Shown here: piece by piece, positions 9,020 through 18,733 of the stretch
Position numbering within the stretch: the stretch's first letter is position 1
Layout: each line of letters begins with the position of its first letter
DNA from: Paracoccus bogoriensis
GTDB taxonomy: Bacteria > Pseudomonadota > Alphaproteobacteria > Rhodobacterales > Rhodobacteraceae
NCBI RefSeq assembly: GCF_019431455.1
Contig: NZ_JAHYSR010000016.1
Location: 1-64,000 of the forward strand
DNA: 64,000 nt
Reading direction: 5' to 3'
The notes under the pieces: generated by a model
What the model saw: only the letters and a program-made list of their open reading frames with translations
Databases searched by the model: none
What the model was told of the DNA's origin: nothing
Position numbers and translations under genes: made by a program

Positions 9020-9529
9020 ATGAAGGTCATGGGCATTGATCCCGGCTTGCGGAACATGGGCTGGGGTGTGATCGAGGTTGATGGCCTGCGCATCCGCCAC
9101 GTGGCCAATGGCACAATCCAGTCTGACGGCGCGCAGGCATTGGGCGCGCGGCTGTCGATGCTGTTCCGGGGGCTATGCCAGGTGATTGCGGCCTATCGGC
9201 CCGACGAGGCGGCAGTGGAACAGACCTTCGTGAACAAGGATGCGACCGGCACTCTGAAACTGGGCCAGGCGCGCGGGATCGCGCTTCTGGCCCCGGCCGA
9301 GGCCGGGATCGCGGTGGGCGAATATGCGCCGAACGCGGTCAAGAAGACCGTGGTCGGTGTTGGTCATGCCGGCAAGGAACAGGTGCAGCATATGGTCCGC
9401 GTCCAGTTGCCGGGTGTGCGGTTTGCAAGCCCGGATGCGGCTGACGCGCTGGCCATCGCCATCTGCCACGCGCGCCATATTCAGGGGCGCAGCCTGCGCA
9501 TGATCGCCGCCGGAAAAGGCGCGGCATGA
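9020..9529 (+). CDS. ruvC: Holliday junction resolvase RuvC
   Basis: RuvC is an endonuclease that cuts Holliday junctions held by RuvAB during recombinational repair. At 169 residues it has the usual length. Catalytic residues are Asp7 (GIDPGL), Glu67 (AAVEQTF) and Asp139/Asp142 (SPDAADALA). A GGAGG sits 6 nt before the ATG. The stop overlaps the start of ruvA by 4 nt (ATGA), indicating coupled translation of the junction-processing proteins. Confidence 0.97.
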   Translation: MKVMGIDPGLRNMGWGVIEVDGLRIRHVANGTIQSDGAQALGARLSMLFRGLCQVIAAYRPDEAAVEQTFVNKDATGTLKLGQARGIALLAPAEAGIAVGEYAPNAVKKTVVGVGHAGKEQVQHMVRVQLPGVRFASPDAADALAIAICHARHIQGRSLRMIAAGKGAA

Positions 9530-10254
9530 TCGGGCGGATCGCGGGGATCATCCTGCACCGTGCACGCGATCATGTGCTGATCGACGTGCGCGGCGTGGGC
9601 TACATCGTCCATGTGAGCGAAAGGACGGCGGCGATGCTGCCTCCGGTCGGACAGGGCGCCGCACTCTATACCGAACTGGTGGTGCGCGAGGATCTGCTGC
9701 AACTCTTCGGTTTTCCGACGATGCTGGAAAAGGAATGGCACCGGTTGCTGACCTCTGTTCAGGGGGTCGGCGCCAAGGTGTCGCTGGCGATCCTCGGCAC
9801 GCTTGGGCCAGAGGGGCTGGGCCGGGCGATCGCGCTGGGCGACTGGTCTTCGGTCCGCAAGGCAAACGGGGTCGGGCCGAAGCTCGCGCAGCGGATCGTG
9901 CTGGAGCTGAAGGACAAGGCGCCCTCGGTCATGGCCTTGGGCGGTGCGCTGACCGTCGATGCGGGGGATGTTGCCGGGGGCGGTGGCGCGGAGGCGTCGG
10001 GCATCGAACCCGACGCCTCCGCCGCCGCGGCGCCGGGCGCCACGGCGCCCCCTCCGCCAGCCGCAGCCAAAAGGGCCGACGGAAGCTTGAACGCCAGTCA
10101 GGCCATGGCCGACGCATTGTCGGCGCTGGCCAATCTGGGCTATGGTCCTGCGGAGGCGGCGGCAGCGGTGGCCGAGGCTCAGGCGGGGGAACCGCGCGCC
10201 TCGACCCCCGTTCTGATCCGGGCGGCGCTGCGTCTGTTGGCGCCGAAGGACTAG
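9526..10254 (+). CDS. ruvA: Holliday junction DNA helicase subunit RuvA
   Basis: RuvA binds four-way junctions and recruits the RuvB motor. The N-terminal OB domain ([13 protein letters not shown]) and helix-hairpin-helix pair ([30 protein letters not shown]) are clear. At 242 residues it is about 40 longer than E. coli RuvA. The excess is an Ala/Pro/Gly-rich linker around residues 150-185, before the C-terminal RuvB-contacting three-helix domain ([20 protein letters not shown]). It is coupled to ruvC and followed 13 nt later by htpX rather than by ruvB. Confidence 0.96.
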   Translation: MIGRIAGIILHRARDHVLIDVRGVGYIVHVSERTAAMLPPVGQGAALYTELVVREDLLQLFGFPTMLEKEWHRLLTSVQGVGAKVSLAILGTLGPEGLGRAIALGDWSSVRKANGVGPKLAQRIVLELKDKAPSVMALGGALTVDAGDVAGGGGAEASGIEPDASAAAAPGATAPPPPAAAKRADGSLNASQAMADALSALANLGYGPAEAAAAVAEAQAGEPRASTPVLIRAALRLLAPKD

Positions 10255-10267
10255 CGGAGGCTGACGG

Positions 10268-11176
10268 ATGGAAGCGAATATCAGGGTTTTCATGCTCATG
10301 GCCGCGCTGACGGCGCTGGTCATGGTTCTTGGCTGGATGCTGGGCGGCGGCGGGGGCGCGGTTCTGGCGCTGCTGATCGCGGGGGGCATGAACTTCTTCG
10401 CCTACTGGAACAGCGACAAGATGGTCCTGCGCCAGCAGGGCGCGGTTGAATTGTCGCCCAATCAGGGGGCCGAGCTTTACGCCCTGACCGCCGACCTCGC
10501 CCGCCGCGCCGACATGCCGATGCCCAAGCTCTACCTGCTGCCGACCGAACAGCCCAATGCCTTCGCCACAGGCCGCAACCCCGAGAATGCCGCCGTTGCG
10601 GTGACGCAGGGCCTTTTGCGCATGTTGAACAGGGACGAGATCGCCGGTGTGATCGCGCATGAGTTGGCCCATATCAAGCATCGTGACACGCTGACCATGA
10701 CCGTCACCGCCACCATGGCGGGGGCGATCGCCATGATGGGCAACATGATGCTGTTCGCGGGCGGCCGCGACGGGCGCGGTGGCGGGATCGGGGCCATTCT
10801 GGCCATGATTCTGGCACCCCTGGCCGCGGCGATGGTGCAGATGGCCATTTCGCGCACCCGCGAATACGAGGCCGACGCGACCGGTGCCGCGATCTGCGGG
10901 CAGCCGCGTGCGCTGGCCTCGGCCTTGCAGCGGATCAGCGCGGCGGCGGGCCGCAGCGTGAATGTCCCCGCCGAAAAGAACCCTGCCGCCGCGGCCATGT
11001 TCATCATCAACCCGCTTCACGCGCTGAGGGCCGACCGGCTGTTCGCCACGCATCCCCCCACCGAGGAACGAATCGCCCGCCTGATGGCGCTGGAGGGGCG
11101 CGCCGCGCCCGTGCGCCCGACCACTTCCAGCCGCATTCCGCGCGCGGGCCGCAACGACCCCTGGTCGCGCGGATGA
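10268..11176 (+). CDS. htpX: Zinc metalloprotease HtpX homolog
   Basis: HtpX is an M48-family inner-membrane protease for membrane-protein quality control. The 302 residues include N-terminal hydrophobic segments (about 8-45), the zinc motif HELAH (His131, Glu132, His135), a further hydrophobic pair (145-200) and the third-ligand region [13 protein letters not shown]. It starts 13 nt after ruvA and its stop overlaps ruvB by 4 nt, so it sits inside the ruv operon. Translation of ruvB is therefore probably coupled to that of htpX. The Arg-rich C-terminus has no recognised motif. Confidence 0.95.
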   Translation: MEANIRVFMLMAALTALVMVLGWMLGGGGGAVLALLIAGGMNFFAYWNSDKMVLRQQGAVELSPNQGAELYALTADLARRADMPMPKLYLLPTEQPNAFATGRNPENAAVAVTQGLLRMLNRDEIAGVIAHELAHIKHRDTLTMTVTATMAGAIAMMGNMMLFAGGRDGRGGGIGAILAMILAPLAAAMVQMAISRTREYEADATGAAICGQPRALASALQRISAAAGRSVNVPAEKNPAAAAMFIINPLHALRADRLFATHPPTEERIARLMALEGRAAPVRPTTSSRIPRAGRNDPWSRG

Positions 11177-12210
11177 GCCAACCCGATCCCGTCTTGCGCG
11201 CCGACCGGATGGAGGGCGATTCCGAGGATCGCGCTCTGCGACCTCAGGCACTGTCGGAGTTTGTCGGTCAGGCCGAGGCGCGGGCCAACCTGAAGGTCTT
11301 CATCGAAAGCGCCAGGATCCGCGGCAAGGCGATGGACCACACGTTATTCTACGGGCCGCCGGGGCTGGGCAAGACGACGCTTGCTCAGATCATGGCGCGT
11401 GAACTGGGCGTGAATTTCCGCATGACCTCAGGGCCGGTGATTGCGCGGGCCGGGGATCTGGCGGCGATCCTGACCAATCTGGAAGCCCGCGACGTGCTGT
11501 TCATTGACGAGATCCACCGGATGAACCCCGCCGTCGAGGAGGTGCTCTATCCTGCAATGGAGGATTTCGAACTGGATCTGGTCATCGGCGAGGGCCCTGC
11601 CGCCCGCACCGTTCGGATCGAATTGCAGCCCTTCACGCTGGTCGGTGCGACGACCCGGCTGGGGTTGCTGACCACGCCCTTGCGCGACCGGTTCGGTATT
11701 CCGACCCGCCTGCAATTCTACGAGATTGCCGAACTTGACCTGATCGTGCAGCGCGGGGCCCGGCTGATGGGGATTGACGCCGATCCCGAGGGCACGCTGG
11801 AGATCGCCCGCCGTGCCCGTGGCACGCCGCGTATCGCCGGGCGGCTTCTGCGGCGTGTGGTCGATTTTGCTCTGGTCGAAGGCAATGGTCGCCTGACGCG
11901 CGCGATTGCCGATCTGGCGCTGACGCGGCTGGGGGTTGACGATCTGGGCCTTGACGGCGCAGACCGGCGCTATCTGACGCTGATGGCGCAGCATTATGGC
12001 GGCGGTCCGGTCGGGGTCGAGACGCTGGCCGCGGCCCTGTCGGAAAGCCGCGACGCCATCGAGGAGGTGATCGAGCCCTATCTGCTGCAACAGGGCCTGA
12101 TCGCCCGCACGCCGCGCGGCCGCCAGCTTGCGCCGCGTGCGTGGCGTCATCTGGGGATCGACGCGCCCCGAATCCCGGCGCAGACGGACCTCTTCGACCC
12201 CGAGGACTGA
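11173..12210 (+). CDS. ruvB: Holliday junction branch migration ATPase RuvB
   Basis: RuvB is the hexameric AAA+ motor that drives branch migration with RuvA. It has 345 residues. Walker A is GPPGLGKTT (61-69), Walker B is LFIDEIHR (109-116), sensor 1 is in GATTRLG, and the arginine finger region is PLRDRFG. A winged-helix domain with RTPRGR and AW.HLG follows near the C-terminus. The ATG at 11173 overlaps the htpX stop. Confidence 0.97.
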   Translation: MSQPDPVLRADRMEGDSEDRALRPQALSEFVGQAEARANLKVFIESARIRGKAMDHTLFYGPPGLGKTTLAQIMARELGVNFRMTSGPVIARAGDLAAILTNLEARDVLFIDEIHRMNPAVEEVLYPAMEDFELDLVIGEGPAARTVRIELQPFTLVGATTRLGLLTTPLRDRFGIPTRLQFYEIAELDLIVQRGARLMGIDADPEGTLEIARRARGTPRIAGRLLRRVVDFALVEGNGRLTRAIADLALTRLGVDDLGLDGADRRYLTLMAQHYGGGPVGVETLAAALSESRDAIEEVIEPYLLQQGLIARTPRGRQLAPRAWRHLGIDAPRIPAQTDLFDPED

Positions 12211-12270
12211 GCACGGCGCCTGGATCCTCGGAAAAGCCGCGCCTGCGTCACGGTATCGGATCGGTCTGAT

Positions 12271-12287
12271 GCAAATTCGTTAATTGC
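12271..12287. promoter_or_regulatory. Candidate operator upstream of the OhrR-like gene
   Basis: GCAAATT, four bases, then AATTGC form an imperfect AT-rich inverted repeat 32 bp before the MarR-family start, in otherwise GC-rich DNA. OhrR/MarR regulators often bind CAATT-AATTG type palindromes and repress their own gene. The link is inferred from position and composition only. Confidence 0.4.
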
Positions 12288-12318
12288 GCGGGTCGTCATT
12301 GCCCCATAGACAGACCAA

Positions 12319-12762
12319 ATGAACGATTCGTTTCACCTTTCACTGGACACGATGCTCTGCTTCGATGTCTATGCTGCCAATCTGGCCTTTGGTCGGCTTT
12401 ACAAGCCGATGCTGGATGAATTGGGCGTGACCTATCCTCAGTTTCTGGTGCTGATCTCGCTGTGGCGCGAGGACGGTCAGAGTGTGGGCACCATCAGCAC
12501 GGCTCTGGGCCTGGACAGCAGCACCCTGACACCGATGCTCAAGCGGCTTGAACAGGCCGGGCTGCTCAATCGCAAGCGCGACGCCGATGACGAACGCCGC
12601 GTCCGCGTCAGCTTGACCAAGGCCGGGCGCGCATTGCAGGGCCACGCGCGCGGCGTGCTGAACCGTATCGAAGAATCGCACGGCCTGAGCCAGGCCGAAG
12701 TCCAGAGCCTCCAGTCAGTTCTGAGGCGCCTGCGCCGCGCACTGGCTTCTGCGGCAGGCTGA
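12319..12762 (+). CDS. MarR-family regulator, OhrR-like
   Basis: This is a 147-residue winged-helix repressor. The N-terminal LCFDVYAANLAFGRLYKP with Cys14 and LGVTYPQFLVL matches OhrR, where the single N-terminal Cys senses organic hydroperoxides. The winged helix and wing (LDSSTLTPMLKRLEQAGL, RDADDERRVRVSLT) are intact. Unlike most OhrR genes, no ohr peroxidase gene is adjacent. The next gene is a chorismate mutase. A palindromic AT-rich site lies just upstream and may be its operator. Confidence 0.88.
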   Translation: MNDSFHLSLDTMLCFDVYAANLAFGRLYKPMLDELGVTYPQFLVLISLWREDGQSVGTISTALGLDSSTLTPMLKRLEQAGLLNRKRDADDERRVRVSLTKAGRALQGHARGVLNRIEESHGLSQAEVQSLQSVLRRLRRALASAAG

Positions 12763-12800
12763 CCCTTGCGTATTCCCGTGCGCCGTTGCATGGGACAGAC

Positions 12801-13106
12801 ATGAAGCCCACCGACCAGATCCCGGATATGCAGGCCCTGCGGGCCGAGATCGACGCGCTGGACCGCGACCTGGTGCGCCTGCTGGCGCGCCGCCGTGATC
12901 TGATCGACCGCGCGGCTCAACTCAAGGCGGTGAATGGCTGGCCCGCTCGCATCGACGCCCGTGTCGAAGAGGTCGTGGCCAATGCCCGCCGCCATGCGAC
13001 GGCAGCGGGGCTGGACGCCGACCTGATCGAAACGATCTGGCGGCAGCTGATCGAGGCCGCCATCGCCCAGGAAGAACGCCAGCTTGAACGCAAGGAGCAG
13101 CCATGA
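12801..13106 (+). CDS. Chorismate mutase, AroQ type
   Basis: This 101-residue all-helical protein converts chorismate to prephenate for Phe/Tyr synthesis. The family pattern is visible: [25 protein letters not shown], then [10 protein letters not shown]. The C-terminal half ([19 protein letters not shown]) also resembles isochorismate-pyruvate lyase, so PchB-like activity is a lesser alternative. ATG 12801 is preferred over an upstream TTG. The gene overlaps folD by 4 nt. A second AroQ-type gene lies at 46690-46986. Confidence 0.85.
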   Translation: MKPTDQIPDMQALRAEIDALDRDLVRLLARRRDLIDRAAQLKAVNGWPARIDARVEEVVANARRHATAAGLDADLIETIWRQLIEAAIAQEERQLERKEQP

Positions 13107-13978
13107 CCGCAGCGATCATCGACGGAAAGGCCTTTGCGGCCGGGTTGCGCGCCCGGATCGCCACCGAGGTCGCCGCCCTCGCGGATCGTGGAATCAAGCC
13201 CGGGCTTGCCGTGGTGTTGGTCGGCGAGGATCCGGCCAGCCAGGTCTATGTGCGCTCCAAGGGGCGCATGACGGTCGAGGTGGGCATGGCTTCGTTCGAA
13301 CATCGCCTGCCCGCGACGACGCCCGAGGTCGAGTTGCTGGCCCTGATCGCCCGGCTTAACGCTGATCCTGCGGTGAATGGCATCCTCGTGCAACTTCCGC
13401 TGCCGCGCCATCTGAACGAAGCCGCAGTGATCAATGCGATCGCGCCCGAAAAGGACGTGGACGGGTTCCATATCCTGAATGTCGGGCGTCTGGCCACGGG
13501 GCAAAGGGCCATGGTGCCCTGCACTCCGCTTGGCTGCCTGATGCTGCTGCGCGACCGGCTGGGCGATCTGGCGGGCAAACGCGCGGTGGTCATCGGTCGC
13601 AGCAACATCGTCGGCAAGCCGATGGCGCAGCTTCTGCTGCGTGACAACGCGACGGTCACGGTTGCGCATTCGCGCACGGCCGATCTGCCCGCGCTCTGCC
13701 GCGAGGCCGATATTCTGGTCGCCGCTGTGGGGCGTGCCGAATTCGTCAAGGGCAACTGGATCAGGCCGGGCGCGACCGTGATCGACGTGGGCATCAACCG
13801 GACCGAGGCGGGTCTGGTCGGGGATGTCGATTTCACAAGCGCCCTGCCGGTGGCGGGCGCGATCACGCCGGTTCCGGGCGGCGTGGGGCCGATGACGATT
13901 GCATGCCTGCTGGCCAATACGCTGACTGCGACAGCTCGCGCAAACGGCCTGCCGGACCCCGAGGGGCTGACCCCCTGA
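13103..13978 (+). CDS. folD: Methylenetetrahydrofolate dehydrogenase / cyclohydrolase
   Basis: FolD is a bifunctional enzyme interconverting 5,10-methylene- and 10-formyl-tetrahydrofolate with NADP. It has 291 residues, the normal length. The catalytic Lys lies in YVRSK (Lys53). Family motifs include [11 protein letters not shown], the NADP-binding [14 protein letters not shown] and the C-terminal [10 protein letters not shown]. The start overlaps the chorismate mutase stop, and AAGGAG lies upstream. A strong hairpin follows the stop. Confidence 0.97.
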   Translation: MTAAIIDGKAFAAGLRARIATEVAALADRGIKPGLAVVLVGEDPASQVYVRSKGRMTVEVGMASFEHRLPATTPEVELLALIARLNADPAVNGILVQLPLPRHLNEAAVINAIAPEKDVDGFHILNVGRLATGQRAMVPCTPLGCLMLLRDRLGDLAGKRAVVIGRSNIVGKPMAQLLLRDNATVTVAHSRTADLPALCREADILVAAVGRAEFVKGNWIRPGATVIDVGINRTEAGLVGDVDFTSALPVAGAITPVPGGVGPMTIACLLANTLTATARANGLPDPEGLTP

Positions 13979-14002
13979 TTCCGCCTTAGGGCGCGCATGA
14001 AA

Positions 14003-14025
14003 AAGCCCCGGTCCGGCCGGGGCTT
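14003..14025. terminator. Bidirectional terminator between folD and ftsH
   Basis: GCCCCGG (14005-14011) and CCGGGGC (14017-14023) form a 7-bp stem with a 5-nt loop, flanked by AA on one side and TT on the other, between two convergent genes. T-rich sequence follows on the plus strand (to 14033), and an A-run precedes, giving Ts on the minus strand. Confidence 0.75.
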
Positions 14026-14043
14026 CGTTGTTTCATTGCCGGA

Positions 14044-15936
14044 TCAGGCCGGGGCGGGGTCTCCGCCCTGCACGGGCTTGCCCGTCCTGGGGATCGCCGT
14101 CACCGAGGGGATCACGCTGCCCGGCCCGCTGTCATCGCCACCGTCAAGCGGCTCGCCGCGCAGGATCTTGCCGATCTCCTCGCCGGTGAGAGTCTCGTAT
14201 TCCAGCAGACCCTTGGCCAGACGCTCGAACTCGACCTCTTTCTCGATCAGGATGCGGCGGGCTTCCTGGTAGCCCTCTTCGATCAGGGCGCGGACCTCTT
14301 GTTCGATCAGCTCCTTGGTCGCGGCCGAGACCGAGAAGCCGCCGGTGCTGCCGCTATAGCCTTCATGCGCCTCGGAATAGTCCACGGCCCCAACCTTGTC
14401 GGACATGCCCCACCGCATCACCATCGCACGGGCCAGCGCGCTGGCCTGCTGGATGTCGCCGGCAGGACCGTTCGACACGCCTTCCTCGCCATACTTGATG
14501 ATCTCGGCAGCCTTGCCCGCCATGGTCATGGCAATCTTCTGCTTGGCCTCGTCCTTGTGGAAGTTCAGCCGGTCCATCTCGGGCAGGCTGACCACCATTC
14601 CCAAGGCACCCCCGCGCGGGATGATCGTTGCCTTGTAAACCGGGTCGCATTTCGGCAGCGACAGGCCCACGATGGCGTGACCGGCCTCGTGATAGGCGGT
14701 CTTTTCCTTCTGCTCGGGCGTCAGGACCAGGCTGCGGCGCTCGACACCCAGCATGACCTTGTCCTTGGCGTTCTCGAAGTCCTCCATCGAGACGAAGCGG
14801 CGGCCGATCCGGGCGGCCATCAGGGCGGCCTCGTTCACCAGGTTCATCAGGTCCGCGCCCGAGAATCCTGGCGTGCCGCGCGCGATGATGCGCAAATCCA
14901 CATCGGGGCCGACCGGCACCTTGCGGGCATGGACCGACAGGATCCGCTCGCGGCCCTTGATGTCGGGATTGGGCACATAGATCTGGCGGTCGAAGCGGCC
15001 GGGGCGCAGCAGAGCGGGGTCCAGCACGTCCTTGCGGTTGGTCGCGGCGACGATGATGATGCCCTCGTTCGCCTCGAACCCGTCCATCTCGACCAGAAGC
15101 TGGTTCAGCGTCTGCTCGCGTTCATCATTGCCGCCGCCAATGCCGACCCCGCGGGCGCGGCCCACCGCGTCGATCTCGTCGATGAAGAGGATGCAGGGCG
15201 CGGATTTCTTGGCCTGTTCGAACATGTCGCGCACGCGGGATGCGCCCACGCCCACGAACATCTCGACGAAGTCCGAGCCCGAGATGGTAAAGAACGGCAC
15301 ACCCGCCTCTCCCGCGATGGCGCGGGCCAAGAGCGTCTTGCCGGTCCCCGGAGGGCCGACCAGCAGCGCACCCTTGGGGATCTTGCCGCCCAAACGGCTG
15401 AACTTCTGCGGGTTGCGCAGGAATTCGACGATCTCTTCCAGCTCTTCCTTGGCCTCGTCGATGCCGGCCACGTCGTCAAAGGTCACACGGCCGGATTTCT
15501 CGGTCAAGAGCTTGGCGCGCGACTTGCCGAAGCCCATCGCCCCGCCGCGACCGCCGCCCTGCATCCGGTTCATGAAGAAGATCCAGACGCCGATCAGAAG
15601 CAGGAAGGGCAGCCAGACGCCCAGCATCGACATGAAGCCCGAACTTTGCTGGCGCACGACGCGCACGTCGATGCCGCGATCGACCAGATTGCCGGCCAGT
15701 TCCTCGCCCAGGGGGCGGATCGTGGCATATTGCTGGCCGTCCGTGCCGGTGATGGTGACGGTCTCGCCGTCGATAACCACGGCACTGACCTGGTCGTTCT
15801 GCACCCGCTGGATGAACTCGGAATAGCTGATCTGGCGGCTGTTGGCGGTGCCGGCCCCGTCGCTGAACATGTTGAACAGCGCCAGGATCATCAGAAACAG
15901 AACCACCCAAAAGGCGAAGTTGCGTGCGTTGCCCAA
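14044..15936 (-). CDS. ftsH: ATP-dependent zinc metalloprotease FtsH
   Basis: FtsH is a membrane-anchored AAA+ protease degrading damaged membrane proteins and regulators such as RpoH. It has 630 residues. Transmembrane helices lie at about 8-24 and 105-123, flanking a periplasmic domain. Walker A is GPPGTGKT (194-201), Walker B is [12 protein letters not shown], and the zinc motif is HEAGH (416-420). The start codon is TTG at 15936, 7 nt after a GGAGG, and no ATG fits. It is the last gene of the tol-pal-tilS block and ends at the folD-facing terminator. Confidence 0.96.
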   Translation of the reverse strand: MGNARNFAFWVVLFLMILALFNMFSDGAGTANSRQISYSEFIQRVQNDQVSAVVIDGETVTITGTDGQQYATIRPLGEELAGNLVDRGIDVRVVRQQSSGFMSMLGVWLPFLLLIGVWIFFMNRMQGGGRGGAMGFGKSRAKLLTEKSGRVTFDDVAGIDEAKEELEEIVEFLRNPQKFSRLGGKIPKGALLVGPPGTGKTLLARAIAGEAGVPFFTISGSDFVEMFVGVGASRVRDMFEQAKKSAPCILFIDEIDAVGRARGVGIGGGNDEREQTLNQLLVEMDGFEANEGIIIVAATNRKDVLDPALLRPGRFDRQIYVPNPDIKGRERILSVHARKVPVGPDVDLRIIARGTPGFSGADLMNLVNEAALMAARIGRRFVSMEDFENAKDKVMLGVERRSLVLTPEQKEKTAYHEAGHAIVGLSLPKCDPVYKATIIPRGGALGMVVSLPEMDRLNFHKDEAKQKIAMTMAGKAAEIIKYGEEGVSNGPAGDIQQASALARAMVMRWGMSDKVGAVDYSEAHEGYSGSTGGFSVSAATKELIEQEVRALIEEGYQEARRILIEKEVEFERLAKGLLEYETLTGEEIGKILRGEPLDGGDDSGPGSVIPSVTAIPRTGKPVQGGDPAPA

Positions 15937-15992
15937 AGTCGGTCCTCCGGCGGGATAAGGTTGGCTTGAAAATAGGGATTATGGGCAAAGGT

Positions 15993-17225
15993 TCAATGCG
16001 CCTTTACCAAGCTGCGGAAATCTGCCGCGCCGCGCAGCGGGGTGACGCGCCATGGTCCTCGTCGCAACAGGATGGGGGCGACCAGCGTTTCGCCCTGCCA
16101 GATGGCGGGGCTGGCGGCTGCCTCGTCGCGGGCAAGCCCCGCCTCGCGCCAGGGCAGACGATTCAGGTGCGTCACACCAAGCGCCGCGACATGCTGACCC
16201 GGCGCCAACCCCTCGACCAGCCAGCGCCGATCCCAAGGCCCTGAAATCACCGGCAGGGCGCGCCCGGCTGCCGCCGCCTCGCGCGTGATGCGCAGATCGG
16301 CGCCTGTGGGCGCGATCAGAGTGCCGTCCAGCGTGACGCGCGCGCCCAGTTCGATCGAGCGCAGGGCGTGCAGAAGCGTCGCGCGGCGCGGCGGGTAGTC
16401 GGCACCGGTGATCCAACGGCACGAGGCGACCAGCAGGCGGCGCCTGATCTCGGGCGGGGCCTCGTCGAAGGCGCCGCGTGAAAGGATCAGACGGCCCTGC
16501 GCGATCTGCGCGTCCCGCGCCACAAGGGCTGCGAAATCGCACAAGGCATCGCGCGCTTCGGCGATGTGGCGGGCGGCCTGGGCCAGCGGGGCCGCGTCCA
16601 GGCCAAGCGTGGCCATCGCGCGGCGGATGCGGACGCGCTCGAAATCGGTGTTCTCATTGCTGGGATCGTCGATCCACGAGACGCCACGCGCCGTCAGCCA
16701 GTCGCGCAATTCCTGCCGATGCGTGCCCAGAGCCGGGCGCAGCCAGCGCATCCCGAAGGCATCGCGCCATTCGGCCATGCCCGCCAGCCCGTCGATCCCG
16801 GCGCTGCGAACCAGGCGCATCAGCAAGGTTTCGGCCATGTCGTCAGCCGTATGGCCAAGCGCCACGGCGGGCAGATCGTTTCGCTGTGCCCAGCCTGCCA
16901 GCAGCCGCAGCCTTGCGTCGCGGGCCTGCGCCATCAGGTTGCCGGTGCGGGTCTCGCGCTGCCAGCGCAAGGTTGCGTGGGACAGACCCAGGGCGCGGGC
17001 GGCGCGGCCGACCTCGGCGGCCTCCAGCGCGCTGCCGGGGCGCAGGTCGTGATCGACCGTGGCAACCATGATCCGGCGACCTCGCGCCCATTCCGCCGCG
17101 ACCTGCATCAGCGCGATCGAATCGCCGCCCCCCGACACGGCCAGGCCAAGCGCGGGCAGATCACCCGCGAGACGGTCCAGCGCGGCCATGATCCGCGCGG
17201 CTGGGTCGCCCCCCGGGACGGTCAC
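15993..17225 (-). CDS. tilS: tRNA(Ile)-lysidine synthetase
   Basis: TilS modifies C34 of tRNA-Ile(CAU) to lysidine using ATP and lysine, which is essential for reading AUA. The N-terminal PP-loop SGGGDS is at residues 31-36, followed by VDHDLRPGSA and the LGHTADDMAET motif typical of the family. It has 410 residues with a divergent C-terminal domain. The start is GTG at 17225, 10 nt after the cpoB stop. It lies between cpoB and ftsH, the usual order in related genomes. Confidence 0.92.
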   Translation of the reverse strand: MTVPGGDPAARIMAALDRLAGDLPALGLAVSGGGDSIALMQVAAEWARGRRIMVATVDHDLRPGSALEAAEVGRAARALGLSHATLRWQRETRTGNLMAQARDARLRLLAGWAQRNDLPAVALGHTADDMAETLLMRLVRSAGIDGLAGMAEWRDAFGMRWLRPALGTHRQELRDWLTARGVSWIDDPSNENTDFERVRIRRAMATLGLDAAPLAQAARHIAEARDALCDFAALVARDAQIAQGRLILSRGAFDEAPPEIRRRLLVASCRWITGADYPPRRATLLHALRSIELGARVTLDGTLIAPTGADLRITREAAAAGRALPVISGPWDRRWLVEGLAPGQHVAALGVTHLNRLPWREAGLARDEAAASPAIWQGETLVAPILLRRGPWRVTPLRGAADFRSLVKAH

Positions 17226-17234
17226 GCCCCGGCC

Positions 17235-18185
17235 CTATTCGTGTTCTGCCAGATCGGCCAGCGCCTCGGCGTCAAGCGCAGGGTCCAGCAGCGGGTCCAG
17301 CACCCCCAGATCCGCGCTGCCGCAGCCCAGCCGGACCAGCGCGGCCTCGGCCTCTTGCGCGGGGGCGCTACCGGGGAAACGGGCCGGGATCTCGGCCAGG
17401 TAGAGGCAGGCGGCGGTGGCGTCGCCCTGAGACTCGATCACGCGGGCGATGCCCAGCAGGCTTTCGCCCGCCCGGCGGCCGTCGGGATCGGCGGCGAAGC
17501 CCTCAAGCCAGGTGGTCGCGGCCGCGCGAGGGTCGCCCCCCCGCTCCAGGGCCAGGCCGCGCAGGAACAGCGCCTCGGCGGTCAGGGGGCCTCCGGCATG
17601 AGCTTCGGCAACCTGTGCGAAAAGGCGCGCGGCTTCCGACGTGTCTCCGGCCTCGAGCGCGGCGCGGGCGCGATCGAAATCGGCCTGTTCGGCGGCCGTG
17701 GCCACGCCGGCGGGACGATCATCCATGCCGGGTGCAGGGGCCGAGGGCGCCAGTTCCGGCGCCAGCCCGCCCATGCCCGAAGGCACGGTCAGCGCGCTGA
17801 GATCGCAGGTTTCGTCCAGTTCGCACAGGCGAAATTCCAGATCGGCCAGACGCCTTTCATTGTCGGCGGCGACCCGGTTGATACGGTTCTGCAGCCGTTC
17901 GGCCTGATCGGTCAGGCGCATCAGCTGCGCCTCCATCGCGTTCATGCGGTCGATGGCCGATTCTCCGCCCGCCGCCTGGAACCCCTGGGCGCCCGAGGCC
18001 ACAAGCTCTGCCCGAAGCCGCTGCAGATCGGCACGCAATTCCGCCAGGCTTGTCCGCATATCGGCCAGGTTGGCCTCGCGCTCGGGGCTCTGGGCCGCGG
18101 GCGCATCGGCCGCAGGCGCATCGGCCTGCTGGGCCAGCGCGGGGCTGGCCATCGCAAGAAGCAGGGCAACAGGCCAGAGGCGCAT
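17235..18185 (-). CDS. cpoB: Tol-Pal system protein CpoB/YbgF
   Basis: CpoB is a periplasmic protein that links Tol-Pal to peptidoglycan synthesis during constriction. The 316 residues open with a signal peptide (about 1-19, ending SPALAQ). A coiled-coil region (about 40-115) and a C-terminal TPR domain (from about 160: FDRARAALEAGDTSEAARLF) follow. The ATG at 18185 overlaps the pal stop by 1 nt, and a GTG one codon earlier is possible. It is more Asp/Ala-rich and longer than E. coli CpoB. Confidence 0.9.
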   Translation of the reverse strand: MRLWPVALLLAMASPALAQQADAPAADAPAAQSPEREANLADMRTSLAELRADLQRLRAELVASGAQGFQAAGGESAIDRMNAMEAQLMRLTDQAERLQNRINRVAADNERRLADLEFRLCELDETCDLSALTVPSGMGGLAPELAPSAPAPGMDDRPAGVATAAEQADFDRARAALEAGDTSEAARLFAQVAEAHAGGPLTAEALFLRGLALERGGDPRAAATTWLEGFAADPDGRRAGESLLGIARVIESQGDATAACLYLAEIPARFPGSAPAQEAEAALVRLGCGSADLGVLDPLLDPALDAEALADLAEHE

Positions 18186-18733
18186 CACAGGCCCACCCCG
18201 CCATCGCTGACCACCGTCACCGCGCGGCGATTGCGGGCATAGCAGCTTTCATCCGAACAGACCTCGGCCGGCCTCTCCTTGCCGAAGGACAGCGTGCGGA
18301 TACGCCCCGGGGCAACCCCTTGCGCCACCAGATATTCCTGCACCGCGCTGGCACGGCGGGCGCCAAGCGCAAGGTTGTATTCGCGGGTGCCGGTTTCCTC
18401 GGCATGGCCCTGGATGATCGCGGTGAAGTTTCCGTGTCGGTTCAGCCATGCGGCCTGGCGGGACAGGATCGCACGGGCCTCGGGTGTCAGCGTGGTCTGG
18501 TCGGCGGGAAACAGCACCGTGTCGCCCACCTGCGCGCGGAAGAACTCGGCGCTGCCCTCGACGCCGATCACACCGCCGGGCAGGTTGCCCTGAAAGACCG
18601 CGCCCGCCGCAGTCTGGGCATAGGGGTCGATCACCGGTGGCGCAGGCGGGGCAGGCTGGGCGCAGGCGGCCAGCGCCAGAAGACAGGCGATCAGGGCAGG
18701 CTTGGTCGCGGCGTGGGTCATCTTGGCCCTCAT
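18185..18733 (-). CDS. pal: Peptidoglycan-associated lipoprotein Pal
   Basis: Pal is an outer-membrane lipoprotein that binds peptidoglycan through an OmpA-like domain and is pulled by TolB/TolA. It has 182 residues. The lipobox LAAC places the lipidated Cys at position 24. The OmpA domain carries NFTAIIQGHAEETG and YNLALGARRASAVQEYL. A lone Cys pair near the C-terminus (CSDESC) is unusual for Pal. The ATG at 18733 overlaps the tolB stop (ATGA), and an internal ATG at 18721 is the alternative start. Confidence 0.95.
   Translation of the reverse strand: MRAKMTHAATKPALIACLLALAACAQPAPPAPPVIDPYAQTAAGAVFQGNLPGGVIGVEGSAEFFRAQVGDTVLFPADQTTLTPEARAILSRQAAWLNRHGNFTAIIQGHAEETGTREYNLALGARRASAVQEYLVAQGVAPGRIRTLSFGKERPAEVCSDESCYARNRRAVTVVSDGGVGL

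Noticed and set aside
12319..12762. Classical MarR (salicylate-type) antibiotic-resistance regulator
   Set aside because: The N-terminal Cys and the surrounding residues are those of OhrR. No efflux gene is adjacent.
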